Shown: positions 1-9,315, counted from the stretch's first letter. The stretch: DNA of 64,000 bases from Pseudomonas fluorescens (GCF_018614655.1 NZ_JAGGOG010000019.1:124001-188000); one strand, 5' to 3'. Notes: generated by a model from the letters alone, not told the origin. Translations and numbers: made by a program.

Positions 1-538
1 ATTCCAGCTTGAAGTCCACCAGCAGCAGGCCGGCGTCGTCGAACAGTTTGCTCAGGACGTCGTTGACCTTGAGGGACAACTCCTTCATGCGCACCAATTG
101 CTCAGCAGTGCCCCAACCGAATGCCACGACGTGGGATTCGTTGATGAACGGGTCGCCCTTGGCGTCGTCCTTGAGGAACAGTTCGAAGGTGTAAGGGTTG
201 AGCTTGAGGCCCTCTTCCACGCCCAGGCGCTTGACCAGGCTGCCGGCGGCGTAGTTACGCACGACGCACTCGACCGGGATCATGTCGAGTTTTTTCACCA
301 GGCATTCGTTGTCGCCCAGCAGTTTGTCGAATTGGGTCGGAATGCCGGCCGCTTCGAGTTTCTGCATGATGAAGGCGTTGAACTTGTTGTTCACCATGCC
401 TTTGCGATCGAGCTGTTCGATGCGCTTGCCGTCGAACGCCGAGGTGTCGTTGCGAAACAGCAGGATCAAGCGGTTGGCGTCGTCGGTCTTGTAAACCGAT
501 TTGGCTTTGCCGCGGTAGAGTTCTTCACGTTTTTCCAT
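1..538 (-). CDS. purC: Phosphoribosylaminoimidazole-succinocarboxamide synthase, C-terminus cut by window edge
   Basis: SAICAR synthetase joins CAIR and aspartate using ATP in de novo purine synthesis. The minus-strand frame begins MEKREELYRGKAKSVY at position 538, the typical N-terminus of the enzyme, and stays open to the window edge (about 179 residues seen of roughly 236). The family motifs TSAFDGKR, the VVRNYAAGSLVKR stretch and the DFKLE segment of the active-site region are all readable. The gene runs off the left edge, so its stop is not in the window. It precedes an MBL-fold gene, bamC and dapA on the same strand, the usual Pseudomonas order dapA-bamC-MBL-purC. Confidence 0.95.
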   Translation of the reverse strand, partial: MEKREELYRGKAKSVYKTDDANRLILLFRNDTSAFDGKRIEQLDRKGMVNNKFNAFIMQKLEAAGIPTQFDKLLGDNECLVKKLDMIPVECVVRNYAAGSLVKRLGVEEGLKLNPYTFELFLKDDAKGDPFINESHVVAFGWGTAEQLVRMKELSLKVNDVLSKLFDDAGLLLVDFKLE

Positions 539-566
539 GATGGGCTCCGCTTGCTAAGTAGGTGGG

Positions 567-1325
567 CTAGGCGATGTGTCGCCAGTCGAGCCCTGAATCT
601 TGATCGGCCAGTTGCAGCCAGTCCGGGTCGCACCCGAGGGTGTCGACAAAACATTGCCGGGCCAGCTGCGGCAGGTTGTTCTTGCTGCTCAGGTGGGCCA
701 GGACCAGATGTTGCAGGTCTTGCCAGCCCAACTCATACACCAGGTACGCCGCCTGGTGGTTGTTCAAATGTCCCAGTTCACCGCCGACCCGCTGCTTGAG
801 AAAGTACGGGTAGTGACCGCGTGCAAGCAGGTCACGGCAGTGGTTGGACTCGATCATCAATGCATCGAGGTTCCGGTAACCGTCCAGCACCTTGGAGCAA
901 TAAGAACCCAGGTCGGTGAGCAAGCCGAAGCGGCGCTCGCCGTCACTGAATACGTACTGCGTGGGTTCCTGGGCGTCGTGAGCCACGGCAATCACGTCAA
1001 TGCTCAAGGCACCGATCTGCAGTTGCTCGCCACCGGCCAGGAAACCTGCGGGTTCAATGGGTTTGCGCATCCCGCGCAAGGTACCGCGACTCAGGTACAC
1101 CGGAAGATTGTAGCGCCGAGACAGCAAACCCACGCCATGCACGTGGTCGGCATGTTCGTGGGTCACCAGAATCGCGCTCAGCTGCGCGGGGTGAACCCCC
1201 AGGCGCAGCAGGCGCCGCTCGGTTTCCCGCAGGGAGAAACCACAATCCACCAGGACGTACGTGTCGTCGTGGGCTACAAGCGTGCCGTTCCCTTGGCTAC
1301 CGCTGCCGAGAACGGCAAAACGCAT
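567..1325 (-). CDS. MBL-fold metallohydrolase (YycJ/WalJ-like)
   Basis: 252-residue metallo-beta-lactamase-fold protein. The N-terminus MRFAVLGSGSQGNGTL and the metal-binding THEHADH motif near residue 56 place it with the YycJ/RNase J-like single-domain hydrolases; the fold normally binds two zinc ions. It is probably cytoplasmic, as no signal peptide is present. It lies 4 nt downstream of the bamC stop and 28 nt upstream of the purC start, so it is probably cotranscribed with them. The substrate is unknown; nuclease or phosphodiesterase activity is inferred from family only. Confidence 0.85.
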   Translation of the reverse strand: MRFAVLGSGSQGNGTLVAHDDTYVLVDCGFSLRETERRLLRLGVHPAQLSAILVTHEHADHVHGVGLLSRRYNLPVYLSRGTLRGMRKPIEPAGFLAGGEQLQIGALSIDVIAVAHDAQEPTQYVFSDGERRFGLLTDLGSYCSKVLDGYRNLDALMIESNHCRDLLARGHYPYFLKQRVGGELGHLNNHQAAYLVYELGWQDLQHLVLAHLSSKNNLPQLARQCFVDTLGCDPDWLQLADQDSGLDWRHIA

Positions 1326-1329
1326 CGGA

Positions 1330-2445
1330 TCAGCCCAGGTTGTCCTGAATCACGCCCAACACTTTGCGCGCCACTTCTGCCGGCGCCACAGTGTTGATGT
1401 TTTTCTCGACGGTGACCTGCACGCTATCGCCGACCTTGCTCAAACGAACCTGATAACGTTCGGCGCGAGTTTCGACTTCTTCCTTGGTCGGCGCGCTGCC
1501 GAACAATTTGCTGAAGAACCCTGGCTCGTCGTCTTTCTTCTCGGCTTTTTCGGCCAGGTTGATGTAGTACAGGCCCAAGCTGCGGTTGATGTCTTCAACC
1601 CGCCATTGGCCCTGTTCCAGCGCACGACCAACACTCGACCATGCACGATCAAGGTCTTCACCCAAGTTCAGTACGACGTTGCCGCTGCCATCTTCGCTGA
1701 GGCTGACACGGCTAGGGGTATCAAAACTGCCTGCGGCGAGCAGGGAGACAGACCCGCCCTTCTCGGAGATGCGGCTCATGCTGGCAAGCATTTCGTCCAC
1801 CAGCGCGGAATCAACACCAGTGTTGACCGAACGAGTGGTGAAGTCGACGTCGGCCGTGCTGCCCGCAGGACGCTGGGCACTGACCACATAGACTTCACTG
1901 GTATTACGCTGCACGCCTGGCTCGATGCGCACCCGAATACGGGTTTCGCCGTCGCCCGCCACACCGCCGGCTTGCAGGCGCTTGGCCATGGTGGCCGACA
2001 GTTCGCTCGGTTGCTGCCACGCTGTGGTGAACTCACCGGTTTGCGGGCGCTGTTGATCCATGCGGAAACCGTTGTCCTGGAAGAACTGCACGGCCACCGG
2101 CCAGACTTCGGCGGGCGGGCGCTGGGCCATGATCCAGCGCGAGTCACCGCTCTTCTGCAGGCTGTAGTCGCTGGCATCGGCCACGGCCGAGATCGGCTGT
2201 GGACGCGGCACTTCGAACTCGCCCTTGGCAGTGTCATCGGCGACGTTGCGCGGGATCGGCAGCAACGGGTCAAGACGCTTGGCGACAGTGACGTCCGGCG
2301 GCAATTGCATCGGTTGGGAGGGTTGTGCTTCCAGGTAATCGCTGCCGCGGTCACGGAAGTAGCCTTCCGGGCCCCAGATCCAACCGCAGCCACTGGTGCT
2401 GGAGATAATCAAGGCAAGTGCGGAAAGTCCGGCCAATCGCTTCAT
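1330..2445 (-). CDS. bamC: Outer-membrane assembly lipoprotein BamC
   Basis: BamC (NlpB) is an outer-membrane lipoprotein of the BAM complex that inserts beta-barrel proteins. The 371-residue product begins MKRLAGLSALALI and has a lipobox ending STSGC, so Cys20 is the likely lipidated residue after signal peptidase II cleavage. The N-terminal region (PEGYFRDRGSDYLEAQ) matches the unstructured segment that contacts BamD, followed by the two helix-grip domains. It lies 17 nt downstream of dapA; the dapA-bamC pair is conserved in gammaproteobacteria. Confidence 0.93.
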   Translation of the reverse strand: MKRLAGLSALALIISSTSGCGWIWGPEGYFRDRGSDYLEAQPSQPMQLPPDVTVAKRLDPLLPIPRNVADDTAKGEFEVPRPQPISAVADASDYSLQKSGDSRWIMAQRPPAEVWPVAVQFFQDNGFRMDQQRPQTGEFTTAWQQPSELSATMAKRLQAGGVAGDGETRIRVRIEPGVQRNTSEVYVVSAQRPAGSTADVDFTTRSVNTGVDSALVDEMLASMSRISEKGGSVSLLAAGSFDTPSRVSLSEDGSGNVVLNLGEDLDRAWSSVGRALEQGQWRVEDINRSLGLYYINLAEKAEKKDDEPGFFSKLFGSAPTKEEVETRAERYQVRLSKVGDSVQVTVEKNINTVAPAEVARKVLGVIQDNLG

Positions 2446-2462
2446 GCGTAGTGCTTCCTCAA

Positions 2463-3341
2463 TTAAACCAGGACGCCGGACTGGCGCAGGGCCTGTCGCA
2501 GCGGTTCGTGACAGGCTTCGCTGAGCCAGGTGAGCGGCAGACGGATACCGTCCGGCATCAGGCCCATCTCATGCAGCGCCCATTTCACGGGAATAGGGTT
2601 GGATTCGATAAACAGGTTCTTGTTGAGCGGCATCAGCTTCTCGTGGATCGCACGAGCAGTGACGGCGTCACCGGCGATGGCAGCGGCGCACAACTCGCTC
2701 ATGGCGCGCGGCGCAACGTTGGCGGTCACCGAGATGTTGCCCTTGCCACCCAGCAGGATCAGTTCGACGGCAGTCGCGTCGTCACCGGAGTACACCAGGA
2801 AGTCGCTGCTCACACCGGCCAGGATGTCCTTGGCACGTTGCAGGTCGCCAGTGGCTTCCTTGATACCGATGATATTCGGCACGGTGGACAGGCGAATCAC
2901 TGTCTCGGCCTTCATGTCGCATGCGGTACGACCGGGCACGTTGTAGAGGATCTGCGGGATGTCTACGGCTTCGGCAATGGTGCGGAAATGCTGGTACAGG
3001 CCTTCCTGGGTCGGCTTGTTGTAGTACGGCGTCACCAGCAGGCAGGCATCAGCGCCGGCTTTCTTGGCGTTTTTGGTCAATTCGATCGCTTCGCGGGTCG
3101 AATTGGCGCCTGTGCCAGCGATCACGGCAATACGCCCTGCAACGCGCTTGACCACGTACTCGATCACCTTGATGTGTTCTTCCACATCAAGCGTGGCCGA
3201 TTCACCCGTGGTGCCGACCGCCACAATGGCGTTGGTGCCCTCTTGCAGGTGGAAGTCCACCAGTTTGCCCAGGCTGTCCCAGTCGAGATTACCTTGTGCA
3301 TCCATGGGTGTGACCAGTGCCACCATACTGCCCGCAATCAT
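2463..3341 (-). CDS. dapA: 4-hydroxy-tetrahydrodipicolinate synthase
   Basis: DapA condenses pyruvate with aspartate semialdehyde, the first committed step of lysine and diaminopimelate synthesis. With the start at MIAGSMVALVTP (3341) the protein is 292 residues, the normal size. The TIM-barrel signatures GTTGES, the YNVPGRT segment carrying the catalytic Tyr, and the GIKEATGD segment with the Schiff-base Lys are all present. A longer frame extends upstream to 3389 but has no family similarity. The gene heads the dapA-bamC-MBL-purC run. Confidence 0.96.
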   Translation of the reverse strand: MIAGSMVALVTPMDAQGNLDWDSLGKLVDFHLQEGTNAIVAVGTTGESATLDVEEHIKVIEYVVKRVAGRIAVIAGTGANSTREAIELTKNAKKAGADACLLVTPYYNKPTQEGLYQHFRTIAEAVDIPQILYNVPGRTACDMKAETVIRLSTVPNIIGIKEATGDLQRAKDILAGVSSDFLVYSGDDATAVELILLGGKGNISVTANVAPRAMSELCAAAIAGDAVTARAIHEKLMPLNKNLFIESNPIPVKWALHEMGLMPDGIRLPLTWLSEACHEPLRQALRQSGVLV

Positions 3342-3602
3342 GCAACCGCTCCTGCCGGAAAAAGAGAGCGGTAATGGTACTGGCGCCAAGATGCTTGCAC
3401 AAGCGAAGTACCGTATGAGTACGCGTTATGGATCAACTTAGTCGCTCGCAATGCCATCATTGAGGCAAAGGAGGGTTTGATGCAGCCGATAACGCAATGA
3501 AAACGCCACCTCCTAGCCCTTGGCGATGGTTTTCGCTACCCTTCATCCTTTGATTGATACCGCTGTCATCGTATCGACCGCTCATCGCTTTAGGAAGGCT
3601 GC

Positions 3603-4163
3603 ATGTCCACCCCCACAGTTCGCGAACAATTCCTTGTCATCAGTGCCCTTGGCGCCAACCCCATGGAGCTGACTAACGTCCTGTGTCGCGCCAGCCATGA
3701 AAATCGCTGCGCCGTCGTGACCTCCCGCCTGACCCGCCATGGCGAGTGCAGCGCGCTGGTCCTGCAGATTTCCGGAACCTGGGATGCCCTGGCACGTTTG
3801 GAAACCGGCTTGCCGGGCCTGGCCAAGAAACATGATTTCACCGTCAACGTGGTACGCAGTGCAGCACTGGAGAATCGTCCTCAGGCCCTGCCCTACGTGG
3901 CCTATGTCAGCTCGGCCTACCGATCGGACATCGTCAACGAGCTGTGCCAGTTCTTTATCGACCATAACGTCGAGCTGGAAAACCTGACCTGCGATACCTA
4001 CCAGGCCCCACAAACCGGCGGCACCATGCTTAATGCCACTTTCACCGTGACCTTGCCGGCCGGCGTACAGATCAGTTGGCTGCGCGACCAGTTCCTGGAT
4101 TTCGCCGATGCCCTGAACCTCGACGCACTGATCGAGCCATGGCGCCCACAGAACCCAATGTAA
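3603..4163 (+). CDS. gcvR: Glycine cleavage system transcriptional repressor, ACT-domain protein
   Basis: 186-residue protein of the GcvR family, made of two ACT domains (roughly residues 5-80 and 90-170) that sense glycine. In enterobacteria GcvR binds and inhibits GcvA. The opening segment (REQFLVISALGANPMELTN) and the following CRASHENRCAVV stretch are typical. The gene is divergent from dapA and 10 nt upstream of bcp, an arrangement shared by many gammaproteobacteria (dapA / gcvR-bcp). The start ATG at 3603 follows AGGAAGG. Confidence 0.9.
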   Translation: MSTPTVREQFLVISALGANPMELTNVLCRASHENRCAVVTSRLTRHGECSALVLQISGTWDALARLETGLPGLAKKHDFTVNVVRSAALENRPQALPYVAYVSSAYRSDIVNELCQFFIDHNVELENLTCDTYQAPQTGGTMLNATFTVTLPAGVQISWLRDQFLDFADALNLDALIEPWRPQNPM

Positions 4164-4173
4164 GGAAGTTTTC

Positions 4174-4647
4174 ATGGCTGTAGTCATCGACAAACCGGTA
4201 GCCGACTTCGAAGCCCAGGCCACCAGCGGGCAGACCTTCAGCCTTTCCGGACTCAAGGGCAAGCAAGTGGTGATCTACTTCTACCCGAAAGACAGCACCC
4301 CGGGTTGCACCACCGAAGGCCAGGGTTTCCGTGACCAGTACGCAGCGTTCAAGGCCGCCAACACTGAAGTGTTCGGCGTGTCCCGGGACAGCGTTAAGTC
4401 CCATGAGAACTTCAAGGGCAAGCAGGAATTCCCCTTCGAACTGATCAGCGACAAGGACGAGGCTGTTTGCCAACTGTTTGATGTGATCAAGCTGAAGAAG
4501 CTGTACGGCAAGGAATACCTGGGTGTTGATCGCAGCACCTTTCTCATCGACAAGGATGGGGTGCTGCGTCAGGAATGGCGTGGTGTGAAGGTACCAGGCC
4601 ATGTAGACGCTGTTTTAGCGGCGGCGCAGGCTTTGAGTAAAGCCTGA
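4174..4647 (+). CDS. bcp: Thiol peroxidase of the BCP/PrxQ family
   Basis: 157-residue peroxiredoxin reducing hydrogen peroxide and organic hydroperoxides with thioredoxin. The active-site segment YFYPKDSTPGCTTEG carries the peroxidatic Cys (about residue 46); no Cys is present five residues later as in E. coli BCP, so the resolving Cys must lie elsewhere or be absent. It is 10 nt downstream of gcvR with a good AAGGAAG ribosome site and is very likely cotranscribed. The end of the gene faces the permease gene convergently, with a REP-like palindrome between them. Confidence 0.93.
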   Translation: MAVVIDKPVADFEAQATSGQTFSLSGLKGKQVVIYFYPKDSTPGCTTEGQGFRDQYAAFKAANTEVFGVSRDSVKSHENFKGKQEFPFELISDKDEAVCQLFDVIKLKKLYGKEYLGVDRSTFLIDKDGVLRQEWRGVKVPGHVDAVLAAAQALSKA

Positions 4648-4660
4648 TCCGAGTCCAACC

Positions 4661-4684
4661 TGTAGGAGCGACCTCGCGCCTACA
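4661..4684. repeat. REP-like palindrome between convergent genes
   Basis: A 24-nt imperfect palindrome starting TGTAGGAGCGA and ending TCGCGCCTACA lies between the ends of bcp and the permease gene. It matches the Pseudomonas REP family (GTAGGAGCG core) and could act as a bidirectional terminator or mRNA stabiliser. Confidence 0.7.
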
Positions 4685-4687
4685 GGT

Positions 4688-5758
4688 TTAAAGCAACGGC
4701 GCGACAACCGGCTCCTGCCGCGGCCACGCGTCCAGCACGGCCTTGAACAGCGTTGCCAGGGGAATCGCAAAGAACACCCCCCAGAAGCCCCACAGCCCGC
4801 CAAACAACAACACCGCACAGATGATCGCCACCGGATGCAGGTTCACCGCCTCGGAGAACAGCAGCGGCACCAGCACGTTGCCATCCAGGACCTGGATGAT
4901 GCCGTAGACCGCCATCAGGTAGATGAACTGGTCGCTCCAGCCCCACTGAAACAACGCAATCAGCAGCACCGGCACCGTCACCACCACGGCACCGACATAG
5001 GGCACCACCACCGACACACCCACCAGCAGTGCCAACAGGGCCGCGTAATTGAGCCCCAACGCGACAAAGCCGATGTAGGTCACGCCACCACAAATAAAGA
5101 TTTCAATGACCTTGCCACGAATGTAGTTGGCGATCTGTCGGTTCATTTCCTGGGCCACACGGGTAATCAGCGCCCGCTCCCGTGGCAGGTAACCACGCAT
5201 CCAGCGACCGATCATTTCCCGGTCCTTGAGAAAAAAGAACACCAGGATCGGCACCAGTACCAGGTAGATCATGATGTTGACCAACAGCGGCAGGCTGGAC
5301 AGGGAAAATGTCAGCGCCCATTGCCCGAACTTTCCGATCTCGCCCCGCGCCACCTCAATGGCCTGCAACACTTGCTCGTCCGACACTAGATGCGGATAGC
5401 GTTCAGGCAACAACAGCAACAGCGACTGCCACTTGGCGAGCATGCCCGGCAGTTCGTTAAACAGGGTGATCACCTGATGCCACAACAGCGGCACGACCAC
5501 CACGATAAACACCAGCAGCACGCCCATGAACAAGGCAAATACCAGGCCCACCGCCGCCCCGCCGGGCAGTCGCAAACGTTCCAGGATAGTCACCAGGCCT
5601 TGCATCAGGTAAGCCAGCACCATGCCCGCCAGGACAGGCGCCAGCATGCCGCCCAAGGTCAGTACGGCAGTGAAGGCCAGAAACAGCAGGACGGCCAGCA
5701 CTACGGCTTCTTCGTCGGAGAAGTAGCGCTGAATCCAGTCACGTAACACTTTGAACAT
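4688..5758 (-). CDS. AI-2E/PerM family transporter
   Basis: 356-residue integral membrane protein of the AI-2E family transporter (PerM/TqsA) group. About eight hydrophobic helices are readable, with the usual cluster of two at the N-terminus (residues 15-75), a loop region (about 75-140) and a second membrane half. The ATG at 5758 is preceded by GAGGTC; a TTG codon directly upstream is less likely. The family exports small molecules or ions, but the substrate here is unknown. It is followed upstream on the same strand by the tusA-like gene, a common Pseudomonas neighbour. Confidence 0.85.
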   Translation of the reverse strand: MFKVLRDWIQRYFSDEEAVVLAVLLFLAFTAVLTLGGMLAPVLAGMVLAYLMQGLVTILERLRLPGGAAVGLVFALFMGVLLVFIVVVVPLLWHQVITLFNELPGMLAKWQSLLLLLPERYPHLVSDEQVLQAIEVARGEIGKFGQWALTFSLSSLPLLVNIMIYLVLVPILVFFFLKDREMIGRWMRGYLPRERALITRVAQEMNRQIANYIRGKVIEIFICGGVTYIGFVALGLNYAALLALLVGVSVVVPYVGAVVVTVPVLLIALFQWGWSDQFIYLMAVYGIIQVLDGNVLVPLLFSEAVNLHPVAIICAVLLFGGLWGFWGVFFAIPLATLFKAVLDAWPRQEPVVAPLL

Positions 5759-5799
5759 CAATCGACCTCAGGTAATGGGACAGGCACACTCAAAAGGCT

Positions 5800-6039
5800 T
5801 CAGGCCTTGCGCAACCAATAAAGATAGACACCGGCTTCGTCTTCTTCATGCAGCAACGTATGGCCGGCCAGCTTGGCAAAGGTCCGGAAATCCCGCTGGG
5901 AACCCGCGTCCGTCGCAATCACCTTGAGTACCGCGCCGCTGGCCAGCCGATTAAGCTCCAGCTTGGCCTTGAGCAGAGGCAACGGACAGTTGAGGCCACT
6001 GGCATCGAGTTCGGCATCAAAGGCTACAGCGTCAGTCAT
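5800..6039 (-). CDS. TusA-family sulfur carrier protein
   Basis: 79-residue SirA/TusA-like protein. It contains the LDASGLNCPLPLLKAKLEL segment with the CPxP motif (Cys near residue 17) that carries persulfide sulfur for tRNA thiolation or molybdenum cofactor synthesis in the family. The start at 6039 is chosen because a CCGGAG ribosome site precedes it and the family begins there; an upstream in-frame codon at 6060 is unsupported. It is divergent from the M48 peptidase gene; the 96-nt gap must hold both promoters. Confidence 0.88.
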   Translation of the reverse strand: MTDAVAFDAELDASGLNCPLPLLKAKLELNRLASGAVLKVIATDAGSQRDFRTFAKLAGHTLLHEEDEAGVYLYWLRKA

Positions 6040-6135
6040 GGTTTTACTCCGGGAGGGCATCGGGGGCCGCTTAGAATATCTGGTCCGAAGCTCAGTGTCC
6101 GGCTACAGTAAGCTCTTTGTCGAAAGGCTTTGTGC

Positions 6136-7569
6136 ATGACTTTTTTGCGCCCTACCCTGCTGACGCTGGCTTGCCTGCTTGCCTCTCCAGGCTTCGCTGA
6201 CGAGCTGCCGTCACTTGGCGACGCCAGTTCTGCCATTGTCTCGCCACAACAGGAATACCAACTGGGCCGAGCGTGGCTGGCTTATCTGCGTGGCCAGGTC
6301 TCGCAACTTAATGACCCGCAGCTCAAGGACTACGTCGAAACCAGCGTTTATAAACTGGTGGAGACCAGCCAGGTCAACGACCGGCGACTGGAATTCATTC
6401 TGATCAACAGCCCGCAGTTGAACGCCTTTGCGGCGCCTGGCGGCATTGTCGGGGTCAACGGTGGCCTGTTCCTCAATGCCCAGACCGAAGGCGAGTACGC
6501 CTCGGTGCTGGCCCACGAATTGGCTCACTTGTCCCAGCGCCACTTCGCCCGGGGCATGGAAGCGCAGCAGCGCATGCAACTCCCGATGATGGCAGTCCTG
6601 CTCGGCGGCATCATCGCCGCTGCCGCGGGTGCCGGCGACGCAGGTATTGCCGCGATTGCCGGCAGCCAGGCGGCAGCGATCCAGGAGCAACGGCGGTTCT
6701 CCCGGCAAAACGAACAAGAGGCGGACCGTATCGGCATTCTCAATCTGGAGAAAGCCGGCTACGACCCACGCTCCATGCCGACCATGTTTGAACGCCTGAT
6801 GCGCCAATACCGTTTCGACGCCAAACCACCGGAGTTCCTGCTGACTCACCCGGTAACCGAATCGCGGATCGCCGACACCCGCAACCGCGCCGAACAGTCC
6901 AAGCCCGGCGGCAAGGAAGACAGCCTGCGCTATCAACTGATTCGCGCCCGGGTTCAGCTGCATTACGAAGACACCCCGGGGCTGGCGGCCAAACGCTTCC
7001 GCGCTCAACTGGATGAAAATCCGAAGAACGACGTGGCGCGCTACGGTCTGGCCATTGCCCAGATCAAAGGCATTCAGCTTAATGATGCCAGGGAGAACCT
7101 CAAGCCACTGCTGGCCAAGGCTCCCAACGACATCATCTACAACCTGGCGCAGATCGAACTGGATATCACCAACAACCGCCTGCCTGATGCCCAGCAGCGC
7201 ACAGACCGGATGCTGGCCCAATACCCAAGCAACTATCCGCTGAATCAGGTCCGAGTGGATCTGCTGCTCAAGCAAAATCGCACCGCTGATGCGGAAAAGG
7301 CCCTGGAGGGTTTGCTCAAGTCTCGCCCCGACGACCCAGACGTCTGGTACCAAGTCGCGGAAACTCGCGGCTTGTCAGGCAATATCATTGGCCTGCATCA
7401 AGCCCGGGCCGAATACTTCGCATTGGTGGGTGACTTCCAACAGGCCATTCAGCAGTTGGACTTCGCCAAGCGCCGTGCCGGCAGCAACTTCCCACTGTCG
7501 TCACGTATCGACGCCCGCCAGCGCGAGCTGATCGAGCAGGAGCGACTGGTCAAGGGGATGATGAGCTAA
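6136..7569 (+). CDS. BepA-like periplasmic M48 metalloprotease with TPR repeats
   Basis: About 477-residue protein with a signal peptide (MTFLRPTLLTLACLLASPGFA), a zinc-protease domain carrying HELAHLSQRH (His-Glu-x-x-His near residue 136) and a downstream EQEAD segment that supplies the third zinc ligand, then a C-terminal half of tetratricopeptide repeats. BepA-type proteases degrade or assist outer-membrane proteins such as LptD and BamA in the periplasm. The hydrophobic stretch after the active site (MMAVLLGGIIAAAAGAG) is typical. A strong terminator follows the gene. Confidence 0.9.
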   Translation: MTFLRPTLLTLACLLASPGFADELPSLGDASSAIVSPQQEYQLGRAWLAYLRGQVSQLNDPQLKDYVETSVYKLVETSQVNDRRLEFILINSPQLNAFAAPGGIVGVNGGLFLNAQTEGEYASVLAHELAHLSQRHFARGMEAQQRMQLPMMAVLLGGIIAAAAGAGDAGIAAIAGSQAAAIQEQRRFSRQNEQEADRIGILNLEKAGYDPRSMPTMFERLMRQYRFDAKPPEFLLTHPVTESRIADTRNRAEQSKPGGKEDSLRYQLIRARVQLHYEDTPGLAAKRFRAQLDENPKNDVARYGLAIAQIKGIQLNDARENLKPLLAKAPNDIIYNLAQIELDITNNRLPDAQQRTDRMLAQYPSNYPLNQVRVDLLLKQNRTADAEKALEGLLKSRPDDPDVWYQVAETRGLSGNIIGLHQARAEYFALVGDFQQAIQQLDFAKRRAGSNFPLSSRIDARQRELIEQERLVKGMMS

Positions 7570-7582
7570 ACCTCTCGCCCAC

Positions 7583-7622
7583 AAAAAAGCCCCGCTTCCG
7601 ATACCGGAGAGCGGGGCTTTTT
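7583..7622. terminator. Bidirectional intrinsic terminator
   Basis: AAAAAAGCCCCGCT and AGCGGGGCTTTTT form a perfect GC-rich stem with an 11-13 nt loop flanked by A and T tracts. It lies between the convergent ends of the M48 peptidase gene and mucD and can serve both. Confidence 0.93.
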
Positions 7623-7642
7623 ATTGGGCTGCGGCTAGCGGA

Positions 7643-9079
7643 TCACTCAGCCAGCTTGAAGGTAATGAAGCTGGCACGACCCTGACGCAGGACACGCATC
7701 GACACCGAGCGATTCTTCGGCAACGCCTTGGCGATGTCGGTGAATTCCTTGGTGGAGTTGATGGCCTGGTTGTTCAGGTGAGTGATGACATCACCCGGCT
7801 GCAGGCCGATCAAGGCAGCAGGACCGTCCTGAACCTCCTTGATCACCACACCGCTCTTGAGGTCGAAGCTCTTCTTCTGCTCATCGGTCAACTCGACCAC
7901 GGCAATGCCAAGGCGATTGCTGCTGCGCTCGGCACCGGACTTGTTGCCCAAGGCATCAAGTGTCGAACCTTCTTCCGGAATGGCACCTACGGTCAGCTCG
8001 ACAGCTTGACGCTTACCTTCGCGGATGACTTCCAGATTGGCCTTGCTGCCCGCCTTGAGCGCGCCCACCAGATGCGGCAAGTCAGCCGACATGACGATTG
8101 GCTGGCCGTTCATGCTCAGGATCACATCACCTACTTGCAGGCCACCCTTGGCAGCCGGACCATCGTCCTGAATCTGTGCGACCAGAGCACCGGCCGGCTT
8201 GTCCAGGCCGAAGGACTCAGCCAGGTCCTTGTTCACTTCCTGGATCACCACGCCCAACCAGCCGCGACTGACTTTGCCACCGCTTTTCAACTGATTGGAA
8301 ACGTCCATGGCCACGTCGATCGGGATCGCAAAGGACACACCCATGAAACCACCGGAACGCGTGTAGATCTGCGAGTTGATACCGACTACTTCACCCGCCA
8401 GGTTGAACAGCGGACCACCGGAGTTACCCGGGTTGATCGGCACGTCGGTCTGAATGAACGGCACGTAGTTTTCGTTCGGCAGGCTGCGGCCGATAGCGCT
8501 GACAATGCCCTGGGTCACAGTATGGTCAAAACCAAACGGCGAACCGATGGCAACTACCCACTGCCCGGCTTTCAGGTCCTGGGACTTGCCCAGTTTCAGC
8601 ACTGGCAGGTCTTTACCTTCGATCTTCAACAAGGCCACGTCAGAGCGAGGATCAGTGCCAACCAGCTTGGCCTTGAGTTCGCTGCGGTCAGCCAGGCGCA
8701 CGAGAATCTCGTCGGCATCGGCGATCACGTGGTTATTGGTAAGGATGTAGCCATCTGGCGAGATGATGAAGCCCGACCCCAGGGATTGTGCTTCACGCTG
8801 GCCGCCACCGCCGCCACGGGGCGAGCGCGGTTGTGGCATCCCACGCTCGAAAAACTCCCGCAACATGGGCGGCAGGCCTTCAAGGTCAGGCATCTGCTGA
8901 TTGGAGACTTTGCGATCCGGCAGCTTCTGGGTGGTACTGATGTTAACCACCGCAGGCGACGCCTGCTCCACCAGTTGGGTGAAATCAGGCAGCTCGGCCG
9001 CTTGCGCGGTAACGGCCTGACCCAGCACCAGCACCGTGGCGACTATGGATAGGTAAGACTTCAAACGTGGTATCGACAT
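7643..9079 (-). CDS. mucD: DegP-type periplasmic serine protease MucD
   Basis: 478-residue HtrA-family protease/chaperone. An N-terminal signal peptide ends near VTAQA; the trypsin-like domain shows the His (TNNHVIADAD), Asp (RSDVALLKI) and Ser (GNSGGPLF) catalytic residues; two PDZ domains follow (about residues 270-360 and 385-470). In Pseudomonas MucD clears misfolded periplasmic proteins and restrains AlgU activation. It is the last gene of the algU operon, separated from mucB by 236 nt, so it may also have its own promoter. Confidence 0.96.
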   Translation of the reverse strand: MSIPRLKSYLSIVATVLVLGQAVTAQAAELPDFTQLVEQASPAVVNISTTQKLPDRKVSNQQMPDLEGLPPMLREFFERGMPQPRSPRGGGGGQREAQSLGSGFIISPDGYILTNNHVIADADEILVRLADRSELKAKLVGTDPRSDVALLKIEGKDLPVLKLGKSQDLKAGQWVVAIGSPFGFDHTVTQGIVSAIGRSLPNENYVPFIQTDVPINPGNSGGPLFNLAGEVVGINSQIYTRSGGFMGVSFAIPIDVAMDVSNQLKSGGKVSRGWLGVVIQEVNKDLAESFGLDKPAGALVAQIQDDGPAAKGGLQVGDVILSMNGQPIVMSADLPHLVGALKAGSKANLEVIREGKRQAVELTVGAIPEEGSTLDALGNKSGAERSSNRLGIAVVELTDEQKKSFDLKSGVVIKEVQDGPAALIGLQPGDVITHLNNQAINSTKEFTDIAKALPKNRSVSMRVLRQGRASFITFKLAE

Positions 9080-9148
9080 ACAGCTCCCGTTACGACGAGC
9101 AGGGTTGAGCGACAGGGTTCAATAAACGCCGGAAACTGCGCCCGACAT

Positions 9149-9167
9149 TTTTGTTCCGCGAACAAAA
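9149..9167. repeat. Inverted repeat between mucB and mucD
   Basis: TTTTGTTC and GAACAAAA form an 8-bp perfect inverted repeat around CGC. In the minus-strand direction it lies after mucB and ahead of mucD. It could be a weak terminator, processing site or operator; nothing else in the 236-nt gap is recognisable. Confidence 0.4.
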
Positions 9168-9315
9168 CAAGGCCAGAGCCGAGAAGCCCTGACCTATAAA
9201 AAACATGGGAACATTTTGCAAGTGAAAATGCTGTCCAGACATTTCATGTTCTCAGCAGGCATCGACTTTCTCCTGCGCAACTGTGAAATATCGGGATGAA
9301 CATAGGATTAACGAC

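Noticed and set aside
98..799. Long plus-strand frame opposite purC and the MBL gene
   Set aside because: It is the antisense of two clear family genes and has no family pattern of its own.
1261..2451. 396-codon frame opposite bamC
   Set aside because: bamC with its lipobox is on the other strand; this frame is a GC-rich shadow.
6211..7353. 380-codon frame opposite the M48 peptidase
   Set aside because: The peptidase has signal peptide, HELAH and TPRs; the antisense frame has none.
7778..9052. 424-codon frame opposite mucD
   Set aside because: Shadow of a complete HtrA-type protease gene.
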